34,615 nt of DNA. It comes from Gemmatimonadota bacterium (GTDB taxonomy: Bacteria; Latescibacterota; UBA2968; UBA8231). Position 1 is the stretch's first letter. Each line of letters starts with the position of its first letter. This document shows, piece by piece, positions 15,885-23,451 of the stretch. The notes under the pieces are model-generated. The model saw only the letters and a program-made list of their open reading frames with translations. It had not been told where the DNA came from and ran no database searches. Where the stretch lies: positions 1 to 34,615 of the forward strand of contig JABHFS010000060.1 in assembly GCA_018672475.1 (NCBI GenBank), given 5' to 3'. Both the position numbers and the translations under genes were made by a program.

Positions 15885-16868
15885 ATGGCAAAGAAAAAAA
15901 TCCGAATCGGTCTAATCGGTTGTGGCGGCAATATGCGCAACGCTCATATCCCCAGGTTGCAAGCCGATGGGGGCGTCGAGCTTGTCGCGGTGGCTGATAC
16001 TGCTGAGGAGCCGGCCCGCCTATTGATGGAAAAGTGGGGGAAAGAAACCGGCTATTATCCCGATTATCGCCGGATGATCCGCAGCGAAACACTGGATGCG
16101 GTAATGATTTCTTCACCGCATTCGACGCATTACGCGCAAGTTCGCTACGCGCTTGAACGAGGTCTGCACGTGTTGGTCGAGAAACCCTTGACTATTGGCT
16201 CTCGCCAAGCCCGTGCGTTGGTCGATCTGGCGAAAAAGAAAAAACGGCTGCTGGTCGTCAGTTATCAGCGCAATTTCTATCCGCCGCACGTCTATGCGCG
16301 CGAGTTGGTGCAACGGGGTGCGTTGGGCAAGATTACCGGGCTGGTCGCCTATGTGACGCAGCGTTGGGGGGGCGGTAAGGGCTGGCGCATGGTGCCGGAG
16401 TTATCGGGCGGTGGAATGTTTATGGATACCGGCAGCCATTTGGTTTCGTCGGTATTGTGGATTACGGGTCTCGAGCCGGTCGAGGTTTCGGCCTTTATGG
16501 ACAAGCGCGGCAAAAAAGTCGACATCGACACGGTGGTCAACGCGCGTTTCCGCAATGGCGCTCTCGGTTCGATGAATTTTATCGGCAGCGCCAGTCGCCA
16601 CGACGAGCGTCTTGCCATACACGGAGATAAGGCGACCCTGGTATTTCATCTGCATCAGTGGCAGATCCGCGAGGTGTTGTTGGACGGCGAACCGTTGGTG
16701 CTGCCAAAGCGCATCACTGAAGATTCTCCCGACGCGGCTTTGCTGCGGTGGATTCGCAACGGGGGCAAGGGCTATGAGCGGGCAGAGTTCGCGGTGCAGG
16801 TGGCGAAGTTTACCGAGGCAGCCTATCGCTCGGTGGAGCGCGGCAAACCGGTGAAGGTGAGTCGGTAG
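15885..16868 (+). CDS. Gfo/Idh/MocA family NAD(P)-dependent oxidoreductase
   Basis: This 327-residue dehydrogenase has an N-terminal Rossmann fold (IRIGLIGCGGNMRNAH) and the family's catalytic EKP motif in HVLVEKPLTIG (K about 100). The C-terminal substrate domain contains MDTGSHLVSSVLW, whose His is the usual catalytic partner. Family members oxidise or reduce sugars, inositols and their derivatives with NAD(P). GAGGG at 15873-15877 precedes ATG 15885. It closes the operon with the DegT aminotransferase and the unrecognised protein, and could supply the keto substrate for transamination. The sequence does not identify the substrate. Confidence 0.93.
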   Translation: MAKKKIRIGLIGCGGNMRNAHIPRLQADGGVELVAVADTAEEPARLLMEKWGKETGYYPDYRRMIRSETLDAVMISSPHSTHYAQVRYALERGLHVLVEKPLTIGSRQARALVDLAKKKKRLLVVSYQRNFYPPHVYARELVQRGALGKITGLVAYVTQRWGGGKGWRMVPELSGGGMFMDTGSHLVSSVLWITGLEPVEVSAFMDKRGKKVDIDTVVNARFRNGALGSMNFIGSASRHDERLAIHGDKATLVFHLHQWQIREVLLDGEPLVLPKRITEDSPDAALLRWIRNGGKGYERAEFAVQVAKFTEAAYRSVERGKPVKVSR

Positions 16869-17094
16869 CGAAGATATTTATCGCCGCCCTTTCTTCGGCA
16901 GATGTCAGTCTCCTCGTTTGGCTTAGGAGGGCTATGTGCGGTTTTCTCCTGCTGGTCGATTTTCTGCTTGGCTAATGGCATAGAATAGGATTAATTCGCT
17001 CTGCGCGCTCACGAGAGTCTGATGGCTTTGTCAAGCTGCATGGGGTGGATTGCGGCTCGCGCTATCTCGTGGTGGTTAAAGTGAAATATGGCCT

Positions 17095-17160
17095 ATGCTC
17101 TTCCTCGACTTTATTCGTCATTTGCGCCTTCCCTTCCAGTTCGTGCTCGCCCCGGTGTAA
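17095..17160 (+). pseudogene. Remnant of a UbiA-type prenyltransferase N-terminus
   Basis: ATG 17095 opens a frame that reads FIRHLRLPFQFVLAP and then stops at TAA 17158-17160. That stretch closely resembles, from memory, the first transmembrane segment of UbiA-family prenyltransferases. Nothing UbiA-like follows in any frame, so this seems to be a leftover after deletion or decay. The match is short, so chance remains possible. Confidence 0.4.
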
Positions 17161-17270
17161 TCGTTATTGGCACAAGGACGTCCTCTCGATCGGGGGGATG
17201 AAATATCCGCTTGGGGGTTGGCCCGCCCTGGTAGGAGGTCTTGGCGGTGGCGGCGCTGTGGCTTGGGGGG

Positions 17271-17528
17271 CGGGAGGACGGTGCGGGGTCGATCAATCCA
17301 TGTGGGTTGGCGGGATGTCGATGGGGTTGCGCAGTGCTGAATTATTGGCGCCGTGGGCGGATCGGTTTTTACACGGTGAAATTCAAGGCGAGGATTCGCG
17401 TAGGACAATGGTTGGAACGAGTGCTTTTGCGGCCGCGCTGGACGCCGTTGGCGCTCAATTCGTTTACCGTATGGCCCTGGTTCGGGCCGGCGGCTTTGCG
17501 GTGGAGCCGCGGTAGAAAGGATATATAG
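17271..17528 (+). pseudogene. Remnant of a FAD-dependent (geranylgeranyl-reductase-like) oxidoreductase C-terminus
   Basis: Three pieces in two frames assemble into the C-terminus of a FAD-dependent oxidoreductase. EDGAGSINP (17274-17300) resembles the GD-AG--NP flavin motif. VGGMSMGLRSAELLAPWADR (17306-17365, continuing as FLHGEI to 17383) lies in another frame. From 17382, back in the first frame, comes FKARIRVGQWLERVLLRPRW. Two frame changes and the missing N-terminal 300 or so residues point to a dead gene. UbiA prenyltransferases and such reductases often neighbour each other in lipid pathways, which fits the remnant just upstream. Uncertain because the match is from pattern memory. Confidence 0.42.
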
Positions 17529-17529
17529 C

Positions 17530-19212
17530 ATGATCGCGTATGAAATATTAGTTGCAGCGTTGGATCAACAGGTAGAAGGCGTGCTCTATCGCCAGGTCGT
17601 CGATGAAGGGCACGATTATCGAGGTGGTTTTATCGACGCGGACCGGCTCGTTGGATCCAATAGTATTAGCTCGGTCGCACCCCTGGGATATGCCTATTTG
17701 CTCGCTGAGTCGCGGTACTATCGCAGCGCGGAGTTATTGCAGCGGATTTTGCTGGCGACAGAATTTGTCCGGCGGCACCGCCAGCCCTCGGGCTGCTTTG
17801 ACCTGCTGAGCACCAACTTCGATTCGGCACCGGATGCCGGTTTTTGTCTGCAGGCGATAGCGCCAGTCGTTTTCGCTGCCCGCCAACAAGCCGCAGACGA
17901 CGAGGGGGCAGCGCAGATCGCCGAGGCTTTAGGCGAAGTGGTACGGACGGCTGTTCCCGGGATGATCGCGGGTGGTTTCCATACGCCGAACCACCGTTGG
18001 GTGATGGTCGCGGCCATGGCTGAGGCGCAGGTACTTTTCCCGGAGCTGTCTGTTGGCGAGACCATCGAGGCGTATTTAAACGAGGGCATCGATATCAACG
18101 CCGACGGCGAGTATATCGAACGCAGCACCGGAGTGTACAATGCCATCGTCAACCGCTCATTGATCCGTGCAGCCGCGGCGTTAGAGCGCCCTGAGTTACT
18201 CGATCCGGTCAGGCGCAATCTCGATATATCCTTTCACCTGCTGCACGCCGACGCGACCGTGGTCACCAGTATTTCTAAACGACAGGACCGGGGAACAAGA
18301 GTCGTGCCGACGGGTTTGGCCGACGGCTATCACGCCTTGGGGCATATCGACGGCAACGGTTTTTACGCGGCGATGGCGGATTATCTCGCAGATAAAGGCG
18401 GTAGCGGTCTGGTATGTCTGCCCAATTATGTAATGAATCCAGCATGGCGCGAAAGCACTGTAGAGCGCGAAGCGCTGTCAGAAAGCTATGCTCGGGTCTA
18501 TCCGACGTCCGGTCTGTGGCGGGTGCGGCGAGATGTTGTGAGCGCGACGGCGGTGGCTGGGCTGACGACGCCCTTTAGCTTAGTATGCGGCCAGGCCGAG
18601 TTGGTGGCGGTGAAGCTGGCGTCGAGCTATTTCGCCACCGGCCAGTTTATCGGCGAGGATTTTTCCGCGGTCGAAAAGGGCGTGCGAATGCTGCACAAGG
18701 GGCGCAATGGCATCTACCCGGAAAAGCAATATATGGGGGGGACCTATTGGTTGCCGATCGATGAAAAGGTTGACGCGGAAAACTGGCGCGAGGTACGCGG
18801 GCGCAGGGATACCTATGAACTGCCGCCTTTACAGGTCGAATTGACGATTGAAGAGGTGCCCGGCGGTTTTGATTTGCACGTGCAAACTTCAGGTGGCCTC
18901 GACGGGGTGCCTTTTCAGATCGAATGTAATTTTGCAGCGGGCGGAATTTTGCAGACCGATAGTGCTTTATTGGAAGGCAACGCGGGCCAGGTGGTATTCC
19001 TCAAGTCGGGCCATGGAGTATATCGGGTGGGCAACGACGCGATACAGGTGGGGCCAGGGGATATGCGGCACACGATGTGGCGGATGCGCAATAGCGAGGT
19101 CGATGAGACCGGCGTGCGCGTGCTTATCGCGCTGGTCGCGCCACTGAAGCGGACGCTGGAGATTCGCTGTGGGCGGTGGTCGGACGCAGAGGGGCGGTTG
19201 TTGGCTTTTTAA
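17530..19212 (+). CDS. Toroid-fold carbohydrate protein, possible polysaccharide lyase (heparinase-like)
   Basis: This 560-residue protein has helical repeats over about residues 40-400, compatible with an (alpha/alpha) toroid. Motifs such as TPNHRWVMVAAMAEAQ and DADGEYIERSTGVYNAIVNR-like text (as NADGEYIERSTGVYN) recall polysaccharide-lyase or heparinase II/III-like proteins. A beta-rich C-terminal part (about 430-560) fits the sandwich domain seen in those lyases. There is no signal peptide, so it would act in the cytoplasm, perhaps on imported oligosaccharides. ATG 17530 has AGAAAGG nine bases upstream. It converges on the sulfatase operon, consistent with sulfated-glycan use. The family is not certain; it could be a glycoside hydrolase of a related fold. 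Confidence 0.7.
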   Translation: MIAYEILVAALDQQVEGVLYRQVVDEGHDYRGGFIDADRLVGSNSISSVAPLGYAYLLAESRYYRSAELLQRILLATEFVRRHRQPSGCFDLLSTNFDSAPDAGFCLQAIAPVVFAARQQAADDEGAAQIAEALGEVVRTAVPGMIAGGFHTPNHRWVMVAAMAEAQVLFPELSVGETIEAYLNEGIDINADGEYIERSTGVYNAIVNRSLIRAAAALERPELLDPVRRNLDISFHLLHADATVVTSISKRQDRGTRVVPTGLADGYHALGHIDGNGFYAAMADYLADKGGSGLVCLPNYVMNPAWRESTVEREALSESYARVYPTSGLWRVRRDVVSATAVAGLTTPFSLVCGQAELVAVKLASSYFATGQFIGEDFSAVEKGVRMLHKGRNGIYPEKQYMGGTYWLPIDEKVDAENWREVRGRRDTYELPPLQVELTIEEVPGGFDLHVQTSGGLDGVPFQIECNFAAGGILQTDSALLEGNAGQVVFLKSGHGVYRVGNDAIQVGPGDMRHTMWRMRNSEVDETGVRVLIALVAPLKRTLEIRCGRWSDAEGRLLAF

Positions 19213-19239
19213 GGGGGGAGGGCAGGCGCATCTCCCCCC
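19213..19239. terminator. GC-rich inverted repeat between convergent genes
   Basis: GGGGGGAG at 19213-19220 pairs with CTCCCCCC at 19232-19239 across an 11-base loop, directly after the stop of the toroid-fold gene and before the convergent sulfatase stop. No T-run follows on either strand, so it is not a textbook intrinsic terminator but may pause or end transcription from both sides. Confidence 0.4.
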
Positions 19240-19277
19240 CCGTGCTGGGAGACGATCAACGCTTTGCCAGCCGGCGT

Positions 19278-20702
19278 TTACCCCAGATGTAACTCATCCG
19301 CCTCGCCGAAACGCCAGACGGGGACAGGGCCCGGTAGCAAATTTTTGCCATCCGACAGCCCCTCTTCGCGTCCGGCCAACTCTTCGACCATTCGCTGCCT
19401 CCACCGTGCCAACTCTTCGCTTTCGACCTTCGCCAAATCACGGCACTCCTGCGGGTCGGCGAGTAGGTCAAAAAGCTGTTCTTCACCCGTAATGGGATTC
19501 CAAATGTACTTCCAACGCTGGTCGGTGAGAAACTGATTGGCGTTTTCCGGATGATAACAGGGCGAATGTTCACCGTGGTAGTAGGGGCGCCAATCGGCCT
19601 GGCGGTCTTTGAGCAGGGGCAAGATGCTCTGGCCTTCGACGGTTTCCGGCACGGGGGCGCCCGCGGCCTCTAAGAAGGTCGGCATGATATCTTCCCAGCC
19701 GACGATTTGATCCATTTCGACATTGCGGTCAATGTGCATCTTCTTGGGTGCCTTGAGTACGAAGGGCACACGGGCGGAGGCCTCGTAGGCGTAGGTCTTG
19801 CGCCAGAGGTGGTGGTCGCCGAGCATTTCGCCGTGGTCGGAAGTAAAGAGCACCAGGGTGTCGTCGTGCAGTCCGCCGCGGTGCATGTTTTCGAGTAGCC
19901 GGCCGATTTGCGCGTCCAAGAATGATAGATAAGCGAAGTAGGCGGCGCGTGCGCGGTGCACGATATGCGGGGCAAGCTCGCCGCGCCAGGCGTTGGTGTC
20001 TAAGGGGTATTCGGCTTCGGTTGCGTGGTGGGCGGCCCAGTCGCCGATTTCGGGGGTGGGCAAGTCGCGGTCGATGTATTGATCGTAATAGACCTGGGGC
20101 GGGCACCAGGGTGGGTGTGGGCCATTGAAGGACAAACAGAGGAAGAAGGGACGGGTCGGGTCGCGTTTGTCGATAAAGTCCAGCGCGCGGCTAACGAAGA
20201 AGGTCTCTTCGAGCTGGTGCTCGGGCAAGTGGTTGGGGCGGCCGATCCAGGAGTTGGCCGGCACGCCATGCGCGAATTTCTCCACTTCGACCCCGGGTTG
20301 CCGGCTAAGCCATTCTTCGTAGTCGGCAGAGACCGTCAGTTGCTCGAAGCCGAGGTGCAGGCGCGGCGGGTGGAAATGGGTTTTGCCGATATTGGCGGTC
20401 TGATAGCCCGCGTTGCGCAACTCGCCTGCGAGCGTATGCGGATAGTCCCAGGCCTTGCCGTCTTGGTAGCCGACCATGCCCTGGGAATAGGGCGTCATGC
20501 CCGTCATCAGCGAGCGGCGGGCGGGGATGCACGAGGGGCAGGGGGTATAGCCGCGGGTAAAAGTAGTACCCTGCCTGGAGAGTGAGTCGATATGCGGCGT
20601 TTCGGCTACCGGGTGCCCGAGTCTGCCGAGGCAATCGCCGCGCCAGTGGTCGGTGAGAATCAGCAGGATGTGCGGCGCGTTGGTGTCGTTCGTTTGGCTC
20701 AT
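19278..20702 (-). CDS. Type I sulfatase (formylglycine-dependent)
   Basis: This 474-residue enzyme would remove sulfate esters from a carbohydrate or related substrate. The sulfatase signature CIPAR is at residues 58-62, where C58 should be converted to formylglycine. The metal-site start ILLILTDHWRGD and the later LFTSDHGEMLGDH are also present. There is no signal peptide, so a cytoplasmic location is likely. I set the start at ATG 20702, which lies four bases after the dehydratase stop; a longer frame to 20756 overlaps that gene and reads as non-family sequence. It is the second gene of a two-gene operon. Desulfation followed by sugar-acid dehydration is a sensible pairing. The substrate is unknown. 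Confidence 0.93.
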   Translation of the reverse strand: MSQTNDTNAPHILLILTDHWRGDCLGRLGHPVAETPHIDSLSRQGTTFTRGYTPCPSCIPARRSLMTGMTPYSQGMVGYQDGKAWDYPHTLAGELRNAGYQTANIGKTHFHPPRLHLGFEQLTVSADYEEWLSRQPGVEVEKFAHGVPANSWIGRPNHLPEHQLEETFFVSRALDFIDKRDPTRPFFLCLSFNGPHPPWCPPQVYYDQYIDRDLPTPEIGDWAAHHATEAEYPLDTNAWRGELAPHIVHRARAAYFAYLSFLDAQIGRLLENMHRGGLHDDTLVLFTSDHGEMLGDHHLWRKTYAYEASARVPFVLKAPKKMHIDRNVEMDQIVGWEDIMPTFLEAAGAPVPETVEGQSILPLLKDRQADWRPYYHGEHSPCYHPENANQFLTDQRWKYIWNPITGEEQLFDLLADPQECRDLAKVESEELARWRQRMVEELAGREEGLSDGKNLLPGPVPVWRFGEADELHLG

Positions 20703-20706
20703 GAGC

Positions 20707-21834
20707 TTAGACCGCGTAGGAGACTGAGCCGTCCGAGCGCAAGGGCGTCGAGGCACTATTGATCGGGGTAAAGGGCGTCTTGTCGATCAGCGCCTCGTCG
20801 AGTTCGACGCCGAGGCCCGGAGCTTCGGGTATTGGGATATAGCCGCCTTCGCGTTTGAAGGCGCATTTATAAACCGCGTTGTGTGCAGCTTCGTCGTTTT
20901 TGGTGTATTCCTGGGTGATAAAATTGGGAATCGAAGCGTCGAGGTGTAGCGAGGCGGCGGTGATCAGTGGGCCTAAGAAATTGTGGGTAACCACGGCGCA
21001 ATGATGCGATTCACCTATGGCGGCGATTTTCTTGCAATGCGAAATGCCGCCTGCCAACGCGACATCCGGGCGCAGATATTGTGGTCCGCCCTGCTCTAGC
21101 AATTCGCGGAATTCCCATATCGAAACGAGGCGCTCGCCATTGGCGAAGGGCACGGTAGATTTCTGGGTGATATGTGCTTGGGAGGAAATGCTGTCGATTT
21201 GAATCGGGTCTTCCAAAAAGAATACGTGGAAGGGTTTGAGCGCCTCGGCCAGGGCGATGGCGACCATCGGCGTTAGTTTGCGATGCAATTCGATAATCAA
21301 ATCGAGGTCGGGACCACCTGCTTCGCGGGCGGCGGCGGTGATGGCGACCGCATTTTCGATCATGCGCGCTTGGCCCTTGTCGTGGCAGTCGGAGGTGATG
21401 GGGTCGAATTTGACGGCGGTAAAACCCTCATCGACGGCGGCTTTGGCGGCGTTGAAATTGGCTTCGGGGGTGCCGCCGCCCGATAGCAGATGCAGGCGGA
21501 TCTTGTCGCGCACATTCCCGCCCAATAATTCCCAGACCGGCACTTCAAAGTGCTTGCCCTTGATATCCCATAGAGCGATATCGACGGCGGCGATGGCGCC
21601 CATGATGATGGTGCCGCGAAAAGGGGCCATGCGGTAGAGATATTGCCAGTGGTGCTCGATGCGCAGGGGGTTTTGGCCGATGAGATATTCTTTGAAGACA
21701 TCGACGATGCTCTGCACGGCGGCCGGATAGCCCCAACAGGCGGTCTGGCCGATGCCGGTGAGCCCGGTGTCGGTGGTGATGCGGACTACATAGCCATTGC
21801 CGATGAGGAAGGATTCTATCTTTTCAATTTTCAT
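20707..21834 (-). CDS. Enolase-superfamily sugar-acid dehydratase (galactonate/mannonate dehydratase-like)
   Basis: This 375-residue protein of the mandelate racemase/muconate lactonising superfamily probably dehydrates an aldonic acid to a 2-keto-3-deoxy acid with Mg. Its capping domain starts MKIEKIESFLI. The barrel shows IIELHRKLTP, FFLEDPIQ and FANGERL, which carry the acidic metal ligands, then the base histidine in VVTHNFLGP. This set is typical of galactonate/mannonate dehydratase-like members rather than racemases. ATG 21834 has GGAG nine bases upstream, and a promoter at 21868-21896. The sulfatase follows after four bases. The exact sugar acid cannot be assigned. Confidence 0.9.
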   Translation of the reverse strand: MKIEKIESFLIGNGYVVRITTDTGLTGIGQTACWGYPAAVQSIVDVFKEYLIGQNPLRIEHHWQYLYRMAPFRGTIIMGAIAAVDIALWDIKGKHFEVPVWELLGGNVRDKIRLHLLSGGGTPEANFNAAKAAVDEGFTAVKFDPITSDCHDKGQARMIENAVAITAAAREAGGPDLDLIIELHRKLTPMVAIALAEALKPFHVFFLEDPIQIDSISSQAHITQKSTVPFANGERLVSIWEFRELLEQGGPQYLRPDVALAGGISHCKKIAAIGESHHCAVVTHNFLGPLITAASLHLDASIPNFITQEYTKNDEAAHNAVYKCAFKREGGYIPIPEAPGLGVELDEALIDKTPFTPINSASTPLRSDGSVSYAV

Positions 21835-22168
21835 TTTATAACGCTCCGTGAGTTGAGTGGCGGGTACAATTTAGGCTGGTGGGTGGGGTCGATCAACATA
21901 TTTTGACGCGATCCATAATGTAATAAGACATGGTGCAAAAAATAAGTTGAATTTTTTATTTACCTCGCGCGGACTCTCCCGGTGGCTCCCGGCCAGGCTC
22001 CATGCGCCCCGCAACCCTTAAGACTACCCAGCGCAATGATCCCTCCGCCGTGTGGACATTAGAGGCCAAGCGGCAAGTTGATTACCTGTTGGAAGCAATT
22101 CAGCATTTTTTGTTGCTTGAACGGAGCAGCAGAGTTGGCGATATTGTGTCGCAATGGAGGGCGTATCT
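21835..22168. other. Divergent intergenic region
   Basis: These 334 bases separate the dehydratase (-) from the SDR (+). Besides the minus-strand promoter candidate, AAAAAAT (21937-21943) and ATTTTTT (21951-21957) form an AT-only inverted repeat. A 71-codon open frame starting at 22002 overlaps the SDR start and has no family resemblance. GGAGGG at 22156-22161 is the SDR ribosome-binding site. Confidence 0.5.
21868..21896 (-). promoter_or_regulatory. Candidate promoter for the dehydratase-sulfatase operon
   Basis: On the minus strand TTGATC (21891-21896) and TAAATT (21868-21873) are separated by 17 bases, giving a predicted transcript start near 21861 and a leader of about 27 bases with GGAG before ATG 21834. 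Both hexamers deviate from consensus at two positions or fewer, so support is moderate. Confidence 0.45.
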
Positions 22169-22924
22169 ATGGAAAATTTGCGTTTTGCGGCACCAGTCGA
22201 ACGGCGAGTGGGGTTGATTACGGGGGGGGCGCGGGGATTGGGCGGAGCGACAGCATTGAGGTTGGCGGAAGCAGGGAGGGATATTGTCATCGTCGACCTG
22301 CTGGAGGAGCAGGCACTGGAGACGGTGAGCAAAGTTGAAGAGATGGGGCAGAAGGCGGTTTTTGTGCAGGCTGATGTCTCTGTCGAAAGCGAGGTGCAGG
22401 CGGCTGTGGCTAAAGGTGTGGAGGTCTTTGGCCGGCTGGACATTCTAGTCTGTTGTGCCGGGGTGTTGGGGTGGGAGAAACCGTTTTTCGATCAGACGGC
22501 AGAGCAGTTTACTAAGGTGATGGCGATTAATGTGCACGGGGCTTATTATGCGCATCAGGCGGCTGTGCCGCATATGCTTGAAGGCGGGTGGGGGCGTTGT
22601 GTGACGATTTCTTCCGGCGCGCGCAATGGTACTGCGAATCAGATACCGTATTCGGTGTCGAAAGGCGCAGTGCTGTCGCTGATCAAGTCGCTGGGCAATA
22701 TCTGGCCGAAACAGGGCGTTTTTGTCAATGGAGTCGAACCCGGGCGAGCGCTGACCGATATGGTCGTACCGCGCTTCAGCGAAGAGCATCTCAAGGATCC
22801 GGGCAACCCTATGGGGCGATACTCGGATGCCAATGAGGTAGCCGAGGTGATCGAGTTTCTCTGCTCCGAACGCAATACCTATACGACCGGGGCGGTGTGG
22901 AGCGTCAAAGGGGCGAGTGGGTAG
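22169..22924 (+). CDS. Short-chain dehydrogenase/reductase (SDR)
   Basis: This 251-residue classical SDR oxidises or reduces a hydroxyl/keto group with NAD(P). It has the cofactor motif TGGARGLGG at 18-26, D43 after the second strand (hinting at NAD preference), CCAG instead of NNAG near 95-98, N121, serine 148/149 and the catalytic YSVSK (Y161, K165). ATG 22169 is preferred to 22154 because GGAGGG at 22156-22161 is ideally spaced for it. A small membrane-protein gene starts two bases after its stop, and a toroid-like protein and an aldo/keto reductase follow, suggesting a catabolic operon on a sugar or sugar acid. Confidence 0.93.
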   Translation: MENLRFAAPVERRVGLITGGARGLGGATALRLAEAGRDIVIVDLLEEQALETVSKVEEMGQKAVFVQADVSVESEVQAAVAKGVEVFGRLDILVCCAGVLGWEKPFFDQTAEQFTKVMAINVHGAYYAHQAAVPHMLEGGWGRCVTISSGARNGTANQIPYSVSKGAVLSLIKSLGNIWPKQGVFVNGVEPGRALTDMVVPRFSEEHLKDPGNPMGRYSDANEVAEVIEFLCSERNTYTTGAVWSVKGASG

Positions 22925-22926
22925 GC

Positions 22927-23451
22927 GTGGCGGGTGTAGCAGGCAAATTACGGGTGCAATTGCCCTTGGGGTGGAGCGCATTGGTGCTTGGGGGGCTGGC
23001 GTTGGTTACGGGTTTGGGCTGGCTCTATCTGGGGCTGGTGCGCGAAATCGACGATATGGTGCGCAGCACGGTGGCGCAATTTATGGGCACTTTGCCGCTT
23101 TTTATTGGTCTGGGGATTCTTTCCTTTCGCCGGGGGTGCGATATTGACCGGGCCAATGTGCAGGTGAAAAAATGGTGGGGGCTGCTATGGCCTTGGAGTC
23201 GCCATGTATTCGGTTTGGGTCAATTTGACAAAGTGACGTTGCGGCAGGAGCCGCGACAACTGGGTTCGCGGCGCAAGCCCAAGCTTATTACAGAGTATCC
23301 GGTGCGGCTCGAAGGCGAGAAGCGCTTGCTTGTGCGGGGGGATTTGCCAGAGGATAAGGCGAGGGCATTAGCTCGGGAAATCGCCGACTATCTGGACCTC
23401 CCCCTCGAAAGCACCTTACCGGAAGAAACAGAGGAAGATAAAGCACAATGA
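22927..23451 (+). CDS. Unrecognised membrane protein with two N-terminal helices
   Basis: Starting from GTG 22927, two bases after the SDR stop, this protein of about 174 residues has two hydrophobic segments (roughly 12-34 and 46-64). A basic, soluble tail follows, VKKWWGLLWPWSRHVFGL and a strand-rich stretch, ending in an acidic helix. An upstream GTG at 22897 would add ten residues inside the SDR gene. The layout (two helices, then a beta-rich domain) resembles small bacterial PH-like or DUF membrane proteins, but I cannot assign a family. Its stop overlaps the next ATG (ATGA), so it is coupled to the toroid-like gene. Confidence 0.75.
   Translation: MAGVAGKLRVQLPLGWSALVLGGLALVTGLGWLYLGLVREIDDMVRSTVAQFMGTLPLFIGLGILSFRRGCDIDRANVQVKKWWGLLWPWSRHVFGLGQFDKVTLRQEPRQLGSRRKPKLITEYPVRLEGEKRLLVRGDLPEDKARALAREIADYLDLPLESTLPEETEEDKAQ

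Larger units (their letters stand above)
16869..17529. other. Gap of 661 bases without an intact gene
   Basis: No intact gene is convincing here. The two remnants above lie in its second half. The first 225 bases (16869-17094) show no recognisable coding or structural signal. AGAAAGG at 17514-17520 is the ribosome-binding site for the gene at 17530. Confidence 0.6.

Noticed and set aside
17045..17515. 156-codon open frame before the toroid-fold gene
   Set aside because: Composition and sequence look random, with no ribosome-binding site. Part of it is one piece of the decayed FAD-reductase, so it is not treated as a gene.
20025..20585. 186-codon plus-strand frame opposite the sulfatase
   Set aside because: The minus strand encodes a clear sulfatase across this stretch; the plus product has no recognisable family.
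21937..21957. AT-rich inverted repeat as a terminator
   Set aside because: It lies between divergent genes, where no transcript needs to end, and has no GC stem.
22002..22217. 71-codon frame upstream of the SDR
   Set aside because: It overlaps the SDR start, which has a good ribosome-binding site, and shows no family resemblance.
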